Position numbers and translations under genes: made by a program
Part shown: positions 16,068 through 23,477 of the stretch, in pieces
Layout of the letters: each line of letters opens with the position of its first letter
How positions within the stretch are numbered: position 1 is the stretch's first letter
Origin: Hyphomicrobiales bacterium
GTDB lineage: Bacteria > Pseudomonadota > Alphaproteobacteria > Rhizobiales > Rhizobiaceae
DNA: 64,000 nucleotides
Assembly: GCA_900471925.1 (NCBI GenBank)
Contig: UCGV01000015.1
Coordinates: 54,832-118,831 of the forward strand
Direction: 5' to 3'
The notes under the pieces: generated by a model
Told to the model about the DNA's origin: nothing
Database searches by the model: none
Seen by the model: the letters and a program-made list of their open reading frames with translations, nothing else

Positions 16068-17198
16068 CTAAACCTTGGCAAAGGAAAAGGCATCGATAGG
16101 CAGGTCTGTCTGCCCATCAATCGCAAGATCCGCAAGAATTTCACCGACGACGCTGGTGAACTTGAAGCCGTGACCGGAGCAGGGGGAGGCGGCGACGATA
16201 TTCTTCTCGCCCGGCACGTGGTCGAGCAGGAAGTCTTCGCTCGGCAGCATCGTATAGCGGCAGGTCGTCGCTTTCATGCGACGGCCGGCAGCTCCCGGGA
16301 CCCGTTTCTTGATGAAGCCGTCGAGCAGGGCTTCGTCGGCATCGTTGACAGGCGGGTTCGGTTTGTTGGGATCGATCGGCTCGCGAAAATGCGCATGTTT
16401 GCCGATCTTCACGCCATCGACGCCGATGGCCGGGAAGCCGAAATAGGTGCCTTCTGCGCCCTCGTCGCGCAGGAAGCAGGGCATGCGCTGCGGCTGGGTG
16501 GCAAAACCGTCCTGCGGCTGATACCAGGCCACGACCTGGCGGATCGGGACTGCTGCTTGGCTGAGCCGTGGCACGAGCTCGGCAATCCAGGCACCGGTTG
16601 CCACCACGACCTTTCCAGCACGATATCGACCGGTATCCGAAACAATGGTGACGCCGGCGTCATCGGGCTCGATTGCCGTCACCTTCTCGCCGAAATGCAG
16701 GACCGCGCCGTCCTCGACGGCAAGCTTCAGGTAGCCCATGACCGCCGCCTCCGGGCGAAGATAGCCGCCCTGCGGATCAAGCAGCGCCATCTCATGATCG
16801 TCGAGCTGGAAGGCTGGAAAGCGGCGCGCCATCTCGGCCTTGTCCAGAGCCTCATAGGCAAGTCCGTGGAGTTCGGAGGAGGCGCGCGTACCGGCGACGA
16901 TTTTACTGTCGGGTGCGCCGATCTGCAGTACGCCCGTAATTGTCAGGATATCGGTACGAAGCCGCGCTTCGAGCGCCCGCCAGTTCTGGTAGGCGCGTTT
17001 CAGGAGCGGCACATAGGAGGGATCCTCGAAATAGCCGAGCCGGATCAGGCGGCTGTCGCCATGCGAGGAGCTCAGGGCATGGGCCGGAAAATAGGCGTCA
17101 AGACCGATCGCCTTCACGCCGCGGGCGGCAAGAAAGGCAAGGGCGGCACTGCCCATGGCACCAAGGCCGACAACGGCAACGTCGAAACGGGCAGTCAT
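16068..17198 (-). CDS. FAD-dependent amine oxidase, monomeric sarcosine / N-methyltryptophan oxidase type
   Basis: A 376-residue protein of the MSOX/SolA family, which oxidises secondary N-methyl amino acids to aldehyde, H2O2 and the free amine. The Rossmann motif GLGAMG is at residues 11-16, the flavin-site HGDSR at 46-50, Lys-rich GVKIGKH at 262-268 (the oxygen-activating lysine region), and Cys313 in TTCRYTMLPSEDF is placed to bind FAD covalently. It is the last gene of the leftward operon binding protein-permeases-ATPase-HutH homologue, 11 bp behind the last. That setting suggests it handles an N-methylated or imino product of the imported compound. Confidence 0.88.
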   Translation of the reverse strand: MTARFDVAVVGLGAMGSAALAFLAARGVKAIGLDAYFPAHALSSSHGDSRLIRLGYFEDPSYVPLLKRAYQNWRALEARLRTDILTITGVLQIGAPDSKIVAGTRASSELHGLAYEALDKAEMARRFPAFQLDDHEMALLDPQGGYLRPEAAVMGYLKLAVEDGAVLHFGEKVTAIEPDDAGVTIVSDTGRYRAGKVVVATGAWIAELVPRLSQAAVPIRQVVAWYQPQDGFATQPQRMPCFLRDEGAEGTYFGFPAIGVDGVKIGKHAHFREPIDPNKPNPPVNDADEALLDGFIKKRVPGAAGRRMKATTCRYTMLPSEDFLLDHVPGEKNIVAASPCSGHGFKFTSVVGEILADLAIDGQTDLPIDAFSFAKV

Positions 17199-17209
17199 GG
17201 AAGCTCTCC

Positions 17210-18703
17210 TCAGGGAATGGCCGGTGCGGCTGTCTCGCGCACCATCTCGCGCAGGGCCTCGATATCGCGCGAAAGCGGCCTGTCATCGGAATAAGGGGAA
17301 ACGATGGCGCGAACGGCCTTGTAGATCGCATCCGTTCCGGGCGCACGTGAGGCCTTGACGGCGAGGAATTCATGGGCCTGTGCGGCGGCCATCAATTCGA
17401 TTGCCAGAATATATTCGGCATTGTCGATCACCGCGAGCAGCTTGTTCGCCGCCGCCGTCGGATGCGCCAGGAAATCTTCCTGCAGACCAGATGTGATGCC
17501 GCCATCTGTCGAAGCCGGTGTCGCCAGCCGCCGGTTCTCGTTGGCAAGCGCTGCCGCCGTATATTGGGCGATCATGAAGCCGGAATTGCTACCTGCGTCA
17601 CTGGCGAGAAACGGCGGCAGGCCGCTCACCAGCGGATTGACGAGGCGATCCATGCGCCGCTCGCTCATGGAGGAGATCTGCGCAACCGCCGTTGCCAGGC
17701 TATCGGCTGCCTGGGCGAGAGCGGGAGCCACCGCATGCGCTTCCGAAGATACAACAGGTTCTTCCGGCGTGCCGGATACGGCGGGATTGTCGGTAACGGA
17801 AGCAAGTTCCTGATCGACGACAAAGGCCGAAGCGTCGAACACGTCGCGCGCCGCGCCATGGGCATGCGGGATGGAGCGAAGGCTGAGCGCATCCTGGGTG
17901 CGCTTGCCCAGAGCCGCCGCAATGAGCCCGCTGCCGGCAAGCCGGGCGCGCAGCGACGCGCCAACATGGGCTAGGCCCTTCGAGGGTCGCAGCGCCAGAA
18001 CAGCTTCGTCGAACGCCGCCATCTGGCCGCCGGCTGCTTCGAGAGTGAGAGCCGCAATCGCATCCGCCCAGTCGAGCAGATGCGCGGCGCGATCAAGGGC
18101 GACGCTCGCAAGCCCGGTCGCACAGGCCGTGCCGTTGACGAGGCTCAAGCCCTCCTTGGCGCCGAGCACCAGCGGTTCAAGGCCGATAGCGCCAAGCGCA
18201 TCGCGGCCGCTCATCGGCTGGCCGTCAACGTGGGCGCTGCCCTCGCCGATCAGCACCAGGCCCGTGTGTGCATTGTGCGTGAGGTAACCCGCCGAGCCCT
18301 TAGAGGGAACGTCGGGAATGCAGTTCCTCTCGAGGAAGGCGGCGAGATGCGTGATGATTTCGGGGCGTACGCCGGAATGGCCGTGAGCGAAATTGGCGAT
18401 CTGTGCCGCGATGATGGCGCGCACTTCGCGTGGACCAAGCAGCGGCCCGACGCCGCAGGCATGGCTGAGGATGATGTTGCGTGACAGCCTGCTCTGCGAG
18501 GCCCTGTCGACCACGGTATCGGAAAGCGCGCCGACGCCGGTATTGATGCCATAGGCCCTCACGCCGGTTTCGACGATGCGCTCTACGATGCGGCTTGCAT
18601 TGGCGACGCGATCCCAGGCCGTCTGAGATAGCGCCAAAGGCTCGCCTCCGGCCACGCGTGCCACATCGTGCCAGCCGACAATCCTATCGATGGTGATGGT
18701 CAT
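17210..18703 (-). CDS. HutH-family (aromatic amino acid lyase) homologue lacking the MIO triad
   Basis: A 497-residue protein full length for the HAL/PAL family. Family residues are kept: Tyr51 in YGINTG, Ser-His 80-81 in ILSHACGVG, Asn190 in LVNGT, Arg276 in ALSLRS, Glu409 in GLQED. The cofactor loop, however, reads KGSAGYLTHN (residues 135-144), so the Ala-Ser-Gly that cyclises to MIO is Tyr140-Leu141-Thr142. In the canonical hutH of this window the loop is GSVGASGDL. Without MIO ordinary histidine deamination is unlikely. MIO-less relatives such as ergothionases eliminate a better leaving group (trimethylamine); that is one possible role. Its start overlaps the ATPase stop by four bases. 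Confidence 0.85.
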   Translation of the reverse strand: MTITIDRIVGWHDVARVAGGEPLALSQTAWDRVANASRIVERIVETGVRAYGINTGVGALSDTVVDRASQSRLSRNIILSHACGVGPLLGPREVRAIIAAQIANFAHGHSGVRPEIITHLAAFLERNCIPDVPSKGSAGYLTHNAHTGLVLIGEGSAHVDGQPMSGRDALGAIGLEPLVLGAKEGLSLVNGTACATGLASVALDRAAHLLDWADAIAALTLEAAGGQMAAFDEAVLALRPSKGLAHVGASLRARLAGSGLIAAALGKRTQDALSLRSIPHAHGAARDVFDASAFVVDQELASVTDNPAVSGTPEEPVVSSEAHAVAPALAQAADSLATAVAQISSMSERRMDRLVNPLVSGLPPFLASDAGSNSGFMIAQYTAAALANENRRLATPASTDGGITSGLQEDFLAHPTAAANKLLAVIDNAEYILAIELMAAAQAHEFLAVKASRAPGTDAIYKAVRAIVSPYSDDRPLSRDIEALREMVRETAAPAIP

Positions 18704-19491
18704 TGGCCGCTTCCGAAATGGCCGATGAACTGGCGGAAGGCGGGCGATGCGCCACCGCCAAACATCTCCTCCGGCGCGCCGCTGCTTTCGACAAGTCCTT
18801 CGCGCATGAAGACGACGCGATTGGAGACATTGCGGGCAAAGCTCATTTCGTGGGTAACGACCAGCATGGTCATGCCCTCTTCGGCAAGCGCGCGCATGAC
18901 GCGCAGCACTTCGCCGACCAGTTCCGGATCGAGCGCCGAGGTCGGCTCATCGAAGAGCATGACTTTCGGCTTCATGGCGAGCGAACGGGCAATGGCTGCG
19001 CGCTGCTGCTGGCCGCCGGAGAGATGCGCGGGGTAGGCATGGCGCTTGTCGGCAATTCCGACCTTTTCGAGCAACGCTTCGGCTTCCGCAATACATTCGG
19101 CCCGCGGCCGCTTCAGGACGTGCACCGGTCCTTCGATGACGTTCTGCAGGATGGTCATATGGGACCAGAGATTGAATGACTGGAAGACCATGCCGAGTTC
19201 GGAGCGGATATGATCGACCTGCTTCTGGCTTGCCGGCTTCGTCTTGCCGTTCTTGTGGATCATCTGGATATGTTCGCCATCGACCCAGATCTCGCCGTCG
19301 CTTGCGATCTCCAGCAGGTTGATACAGCGCAGGAAGGTGGATTTGCCGGAGCCGGAGGCGCCGAGCAGCGAAATCACGTCGCCATCCTGGGCATCGAGCG
19401 AGATGCCGCGCAGCACTTCATGAGTGCCGAAGCTCTTGCGGATATTGCGGACCGAAAGTCGGGTTACGCCGGGCATGGAAGCTCCAATCAC
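18700..19491 (-). CDS. Polar amino acid ABC transporter ATP-binding protein (HisP type)
   Basis: A 263-residue ATPase with Walker A GASGSGKST (about residue 42), Q-loop FQSFNLWSHMT, signature LSGGQQQR and Walker B VMLFDEPTSALDP, followed by the H-loop VVTHEM. The length and the FNLWSHMTILQNVIE segment are typical of HisP/ArtP/OccP ATPases. It ends in a four-base overlap with the MIO-less HutH homologue, tying transport directly to that enzyme. Confidence 0.93.
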   Translation of the reverse strand: MIGASMPGVTRLSVRNIRKSFGTHEVLRGISLDAQDGDVISLLGASGSGKSTFLRCINLLEIASDGEIWVDGEHIQMIHKNGKTKPASQKQVDHIRSELGMVFQSFNLWSHMTILQNVIEGPVHVLKRPRAECIAEAEALLEKVGIADKRHAYPAHLSGGQQQRAAIARSLAMKPKVMLFDEPTSALDPELVGEVLRVMRALAEEGMTMLVVTHEMSFARNVSNRVVFMREGLVESSGAPEEMFGGGASPAFRQFIGHFGSGQ

Positions 19492-19503
19492 GTTCAGTCA
19501 GGG

Positions 19504-20208
19504 TCAGGCCTTCAAGGCCGGCGGAATGGCGCGGCGATGTCGGGACAGCCAATATTCCAGGAGGGACATGCCCTGCAGGATGATGAAGTTCAAAACGAGG
19601 TAGATGATGGCGGCGCAGAGGAAGACTTCCATGGTGCGGTAGGTCTGCGAGATCAGCCGCTGCGCCACACCCGTCACTTCCCAGACCGTGACGAGGCTCG
19701 CAAGCGCAGTCGATTTCATCATCAGCACGATTTCGGTCGAATAGGCCGGCAGCGCATGCCGGAAGGCGATCGGCGCCAGGATGCGGCGCACCATCAGGAA
19801 ACCGGACATGCCGATCGCGCGGGCTGCCTCGATTTCCTTCGGCGAAACGGCGCGAATGCCGCCGCGGAAGATTTCGGCGGAATAGCCGGCCGTGCAAAGC
19901 GCAAGCGACAGGACCGCGCAGACCATCGGCTCGCGCAGGAAAGGCCAGAGGAAGGAATAGCGGATGAAGCCGAACTGGCCGAGCCCGTAGAAGACCAGAA
20001 ACATCTGGATCAGGAGCGGCGAGCCGCGAAAGACGAAGATGTAGCCCTTGGCGAAGCCTGACAGGATCGGATTGCCGCTGACGCGCATGGTGACGATGAC
20101 GAGCGCCAGCAGTCCGCCGAAGAAAATCGACAGGAAGAACAGGATCAGCGTCGTTGGCACGGCCTTGAGCAGTGTGACCATCGTGCTCGAAAGGAAAGCG
20201 ATATCCAT
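19504..20208 (-). CDS. Polar amino acid ABC transporter permease (HisM type)
   Basis: A 234-residue permease with the family's EAA-like loop EIEAARAIGMSGFLMVRRILAPIAFRHALPAY and about five membrane segments, starting MDIAFLSSTMVTLL. It stands 12 bp from both neighbours in the leftward operon. It would form a heterodimer with the next permease. Confidence 0.92.
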   Translation of the reverse strand: MDIAFLSSTMVTLLKAVPTTLILFFLSIFFGGLLALVIVTMRVSGNPILSGFAKGYIFVFRGSPLLIQMFLVFYGLGQFGFIRYSFLWPFLREPMVCAVLSLALCTAGYSAEIFRGGIRAVSPKEIEAARAIGMSGFLMVRRILAPIAFRHALPAYSTEIVLMMKSTALASLVTVWEVTGVAQRLISQTYRTMEVFLCAAIIYLVLNFIILQGMSLLEYWLSRHRRAIPPALKA

Positions 20209-20220
20209 CGGACTCTCCCC

Positions 20221-20946
20221 CTAAGCCTGGCCCATGGCCGAAGCCGGCATGCTGCGATTGGCCTTGCGCTCAGCGCCGTTGAAGACGCGGTCCGACAGGC
20301 TGGTAAGGATCAGGTAGAGCGCGCCGCCGAGGATGAAGAAGAGGAAATATTGCCGGGTCGAACCGGCGGCGACCTGGCTCGAGCGCATCAGCTCGGCAAG
20401 GCCGGTAACGGAGATCAGCGCGGAATCCTTGAGGCTTAACTGCCAGACATTGCCGAGGCCCGGAATGGCAAGGCGAAGCACCTGCGGAATGACGATACGG
20501 CGGAAGCGCAACCCGCTGTTCATGCCGATCGCCGAGGCCGCCTCAAGCTCGCCCTTGGAAATGGCAAGATAGGCGCCGCGATAGACTTCCGCCTGGTAGG
20601 CGCCGGAGATAATGCCAACGGCAAGCGCGCCGGCGGCAAATGACGGCAGGCCGAGGAAGCCCTCGTAACCCAGGGAATGGCCGATGGCGGTGATGGCCGT
20701 CGAGCCGCCGAAATAGATCAGGTAGATGATCAGCAGTTCGGGCACGCCACGGAAGACGGTTGTGTAGATATGGCCGATCGCGACAAGGATGAAATTTCCG
20801 GAGAGCTTAGCCCCGGCGATGATCGCACCAAGCACAGCGCCGATCGCCAGCGCCGTGGCAGTAACACTTAATGTCAACAACAGGCCGAGAAGCAGAAACG
20901 CTCCCCACCCGGTTGAACCGAATCCAATGAGTTCGAGTGTCGCCAT
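20221..20946 (-). CDS. Polar amino acid ABC transporter permease (HisQ type)
   Basis: A 241-residue permease with the EAA-like loop ELEAASAIGMNSGLRFRRIVIPQVLRLAIPGLGN and the usual segment FRGVPELLIIYLIYFGG. It pairs with the HisM-type permease 12 bp downstream. A stem-loop between it and the binding-protein gene (20998-21026) probably lowers its expression relative to the binding protein. Confidence 0.92.
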   Translation of the reverse strand: MATLELIGFGSTGWGAFLLLGLLLTLSVTATALAIGAVLGAIIAGAKLSGNFILVAIGHIYTTVFRGVPELLIIYLIYFGGSTAITAIGHSLGYEGFLGLPSFAAGALAVGIISGAYQAEVYRGAYLAISKGELEAASAIGMNSGLRFRRIVIPQVLRLAIPGLGNVWQLSLKDSALISVTGLAELMRSSQVAAGSTRQYFLFFILGGALYLILTSLSDRVFNGAERKANRSMPASAMGQA

Positions 20947-20997
20947 GGATCTTCCCAGCGCTGTCTTCGTCGAAATGACGGGCGGTCAGAATAGCAC

Positions 20998-21026
20998 GTG
21001 GTCTCCGATCACAAAGCGGAGACCAC
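20998..21026 (-). terminator. Stem-loop between binding-protein and permease genes
   Basis: GTGGTCTCCG (20998-21007) and CGGAGACCAC (21017-21026) form a perfect ten-pair stem with a nine-base loop, located directly after the binding-protein gene and before the first permease in the direction of transcription. This placement is usual for partial terminators or 3' stabilisers that keep binding-protein mRNA in excess. Confidence 0.65.
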
Positions 21027-21050
21027 GCAGCGCAGATTTCTGTCTAGAGC

Positions 21051-21893
21051 TCAGTTCTGCGGGCTGACGTCGACCTTGAACCACTTCATGGAGAGGTTCT
21101 TGACTGTGCCGTCGGCAAGTGCGGACTTGATGGCTTCGCTGAACTTGTCGCGCAGATCCGTATCGGCCTTGCGGATGCCGAGGCCTTCGCCTTCACCCCA
21201 GATCGAGCCGACGATTTCCGGGCCTGTGAAGGCGAGCGTGTCGTTGGCGGATGCAAAGGCGTTGGCGAAATAGACGGCGTCGTCGAAGCCGAGATCGATA
21301 CGACCGTTCTGCAGGTCGAGATCGCGGTCGGCGCCGGTCTTGTATTCGCGGATTTCGGCGATGCTGCCGAAATTATCATAGACGAACTTGGCGTAGACGG
21401 TTGCCGCCTGGATGCCGATCGTCTTGCCCTTGAAGACTTCCTTGAGCGCGTCGATTTCCTTCACGCCGGTCTGGCCGGGTGTCATCTTGATCGTGGCACC
21501 TGTGCCGGCAGCGTTCGCAAGCGGGCTGTCCTTGGCGGTGGCAAAGGCGGCGGGCGTTGCAGCATAGGGGACCGTAAAGTCGATGACCTGCTTGCGCTCA
21601 TCGGTGATCGACAGCGCATCCATGATGACGTCAAACTTGCCGGCATTCAGGGCCGGGATCATGCCGTCCCAGTCGGAAGCGACCAGCGTGCACTCGATCT
21701 TGGCGCGTTCGCACAGAACCTTGGCAAGTTCCGGTTCGAAGCCGCCGAGCGAGCCATCGGCATTTGTGAGGTTCCAGGGGGCGTAGGCGCCTTCGAGCGT
21801 GATGGTCGCCTTCGTCCAGTCCTTGGCGGCGGCAGGTGCCGCAAAGGCGGCTGCCGTCATCGCGCAGGAAAGAAGAGCAGTGCTGAGTTTCAT
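21051..21893 (-). CDS. Periplasmic polar amino acid-binding protein (HisJ/LAO type)
   Basis: A 280-residue SBP_bac_3 protein. The signal peptide is MKLSTALLSCAMTAAAFAAPAAAK. The mature part shows the family patterns GAYAPWNLTNADGSLGGFEPELAKVLC, DGMIPALNAGKFDVIMDALSITDERKQVIDFTVPY and DLDLQNGRIDLGFDDA. It delivers its ligand to the two permeases and ATPase encoded next. AGGAG precedes the start. Ligands for the family are histidine, lysine, arginine, ornithine and derivatives such as opines; the neighbouring enzymes argue for a histidine-related or N-methylated compound. Confidence 0.92.
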   Translation of the reverse strand: MKLSTALLSCAMTAAAFAAPAAAKDWTKATITLEGAYAPWNLTNADGSLGGFEPELAKVLCERAKIECTLVASDWDGMIPALNAGKFDVIMDALSITDERKQVIDFTVPYAATPAAFATAKDSPLANAAGTGATIKMTPGQTGVKEIDALKEVFKGKTIGIQAATVYAKFVYDNFGSIAEIREYKTGADRDLDLQNGRIDLGFDDAVYFANAFASANDTLAFTGPEIVGSIWGEGEGLGIRKADTDLRDKFSEAIKSALADGTVKNLSMKWFKVDVSPQN

Positions 21894-22084
21894 TGATGTG
21901 ATCTCCTCTGAGATTGGACAGACCTTGCGGTATGAGTGCCGATCTTCGCCGGCTTGCCTGTCGTGATCTGCTGTTCAATTTTCAGATCGACAGGTTGTAT
22001 AGGGTACCATATGAAATATTTTATGATATGCAAGTGGAAAGTCGATTTAAAAGGCAGATTCCACCGGTGCAAAGGGAATAGGCA

Positions 22085-22840
22085 ATGAAGCGCTCCAACG
22101 AGATGAAACGCGAGCTGGCGGAGAATGACGGTGCGCCTCTCTATGCCGGCGTCAAGCAGGTCATTCTCGACCGGATCCGCAGCGGCGAATGGCCGCCGCG
22201 CCACCGCGTTCCCTCCGAAAACGAGCTGGTTGCCGAGCTCGGCGTCAGCAAGATGACCGCCAACCGGGCGCTGCGCGAACTGGCGAGCGAGGGAGAACTC
22301 CTGCGCATCCAGGGTGTGGGCTCCTTCGTTGCGGAACGCAAGGGCTACTCGGCGCTCTTCGAGGTGCGCAACATTGCCGATGAGATTGCGGAACGCGGCC
22401 ATGTTCACGAGGCGACGGTCATCGTTCTGGCCGAAGAGCCGGCCTCTCCGGAGGTTGCCGATGCGCTGGAGCTGGAGATCGGCGCGCCGGTTTTCCACTC
22501 GCTGATCGTCCATAACGAAAACGGCGTGCCTGTGCAGATTGAGGACCGTTTCGTCAATCCGGGCGCTGTGCCCGACTATCTGGCGCAGGACTTTTCGACG
22601 CTGACGCCGAATGCCTATCTGACGGCGGCCGCCCCTCTGAGCGGCTCGGAACATATCGTGGAGGCGGTGGTGCCGCGCGCCTGGGAATGCAAGCTGCTGA
22701 CGATCCTGCAGAACGAGCCCTGTCTCGCCATTCGCCGTCGCACCTGGTCGGCCCGCCAGGTGGTGTCGACGGCCCGCCTCGTTTATCCCGGGCACCGTTA
22801 TCGGCTGGAAACGCGCAGCGGCAGGATCTTCGAGGAATAG
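22085..22840 (+). CDS. GntR/HutC-family regulator with UTRA domain
   Basis: A 251-residue regulator: winged helix at about residues 18-85 (HRVPSENELVAELGVSKMTANRALREL) and a C-terminal UTRA ligand domain ending PGHRYRLETRSGRIF. It is divergent from the binding-protein gene, sharing the AT-rich 190-bp interval 21894-22084, and so probably represses the operon with the MIO-less HutH homologue. HutC proteins sense urocanate; this is the second such regulator in the window and may sense a related acrylate. Automatic annotation would probably call it histidine utilization repressor. Confidence 0.88.
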   Translation: MKRSNEMKRELAENDGAPLYAGVKQVILDRIRSGEWPPRHRVPSENELVAELGVSKMTANRALRELASEGELLRIQGVGSFVAERKGYSALFEVRNIADEIAERGHVHEATVIVLAEEPASPEVADALELEIGAPVFHSLIVHNENGVPVQIEDRFVNPGAVPDYLAQDFSTLTPNAYLTAAAPLSGSEHIVEAVVPRAWECKLLTILQNEPCLAIRRRTWSARQVVSTARLVYPGHRYRLETRSGRIFEE

Positions 22841-22863
22841 ACAAGTTGTATATGGAACTTGTC
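22840..22863. terminator. Convergent hairpin between the HutC-like and hutD genes
   Basis: GACAAGTT (22840-22847) and AACTTGTC (22856-22863) are perfect inverted repeats around GTATATGG, lying right at the stop of the rightward regulator and 36 bp before the end of leftward hutD. It may be a weak bidirectional terminator; an operator role is possible because TTGTATA resembles HutC half sites. Confidence 0.4.
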
Positions 22864-22898
22864 CCGAAAAAGCGATTTTGCCGGCCCGTTCCATAGCT

Positions 22899-23474
22899 CT
22901 ACGCCTTCCCGATCGAAATGGCATAGCTGAGCGCGCGGCCGGAAAGGTCGAGCCTGCCCCCATCGCTCTCTTCAAGCAGCAAAGCATCGCCGGCATCGAG
23001 TTCAACACTCTCTCCACCCGTTCGTGCCACCAGAGTTCCGTCGGCGCAAAAGAGCAGGAACGTTCCTCCTGGAAATGCCGTGGTCTGTTGGCCATCGATG
23101 GATAGCCGCTCGACCGTGTGCCCGAGGGAACCGCGCCGGGTCATCACGTTCAGGTCGGTGATCGTGCCATCCGGGAGCGTCGCCGAGACTGCGATGTCGG
23201 CGGCAAAGGCGAGTGGTGCGCTGTCCTGCGTCAGAAGCACCGGTTCACGCCCTTCGATGAAGAGCTGCATGCCATTTCCTTCCAGGATCGACAGCGTGCG
23301 GTCGATCCCGGGAAAGACGGAGAAGGGGCCATCGGAGGCAACGGTTGCCGTGCTGACCCGCCAATCGAAATCGGCAAGTCCTGCGCCCACCGGCGAAATG
23401 GCGATTTCCACCGTTTCGCCGCCGCCGTTCTTCCACGGCATGCGCTTGTGATCGGCAGAGCGCAGGATCTTCAT
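22899..23474 (-). CDS. hutD: HutD-family cupin protein
   Basis: A 191-residue HutD/Ves-family protein with the characteristic start MKILRSADHKRMPWKNGGGETVEI, followed by a bicupin fold (FPGIDRTLSILEGNGMQLFI). HutD is thought to set an upper limit on hut induction by binding urocanate or formylated intermediates; it is not a pathway enzyme. It is the last gene of the hutIHGUD operon, three bases behind hutU. Confidence 0.88.
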   Translation of the reverse strand: MKILRSADHKRMPWKNGGGETVEIAISPVGAGLADFDWRVSTATVASDGPFSVFPGIDRTLSILEGNGMQLFIEGREPVLLTQDSAPLAFAADIAVSATLPDGTITDLNVMTRRGSLGHTVERLSIDGQQTTAFPGGTFLLFCADGTLVARTGGESVELDAGDALLLEESDGGRLDLSGRALSYAISIGKA

Positions 23475-23477
23475 GGC

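Noticed and set aside
15960..17294. 444-residue plus-strand frame across the amine oxidase gene
   Set aside because: It is the antisense shadow of a clear MSOX-family gene, caused by the GC-rich third positions.
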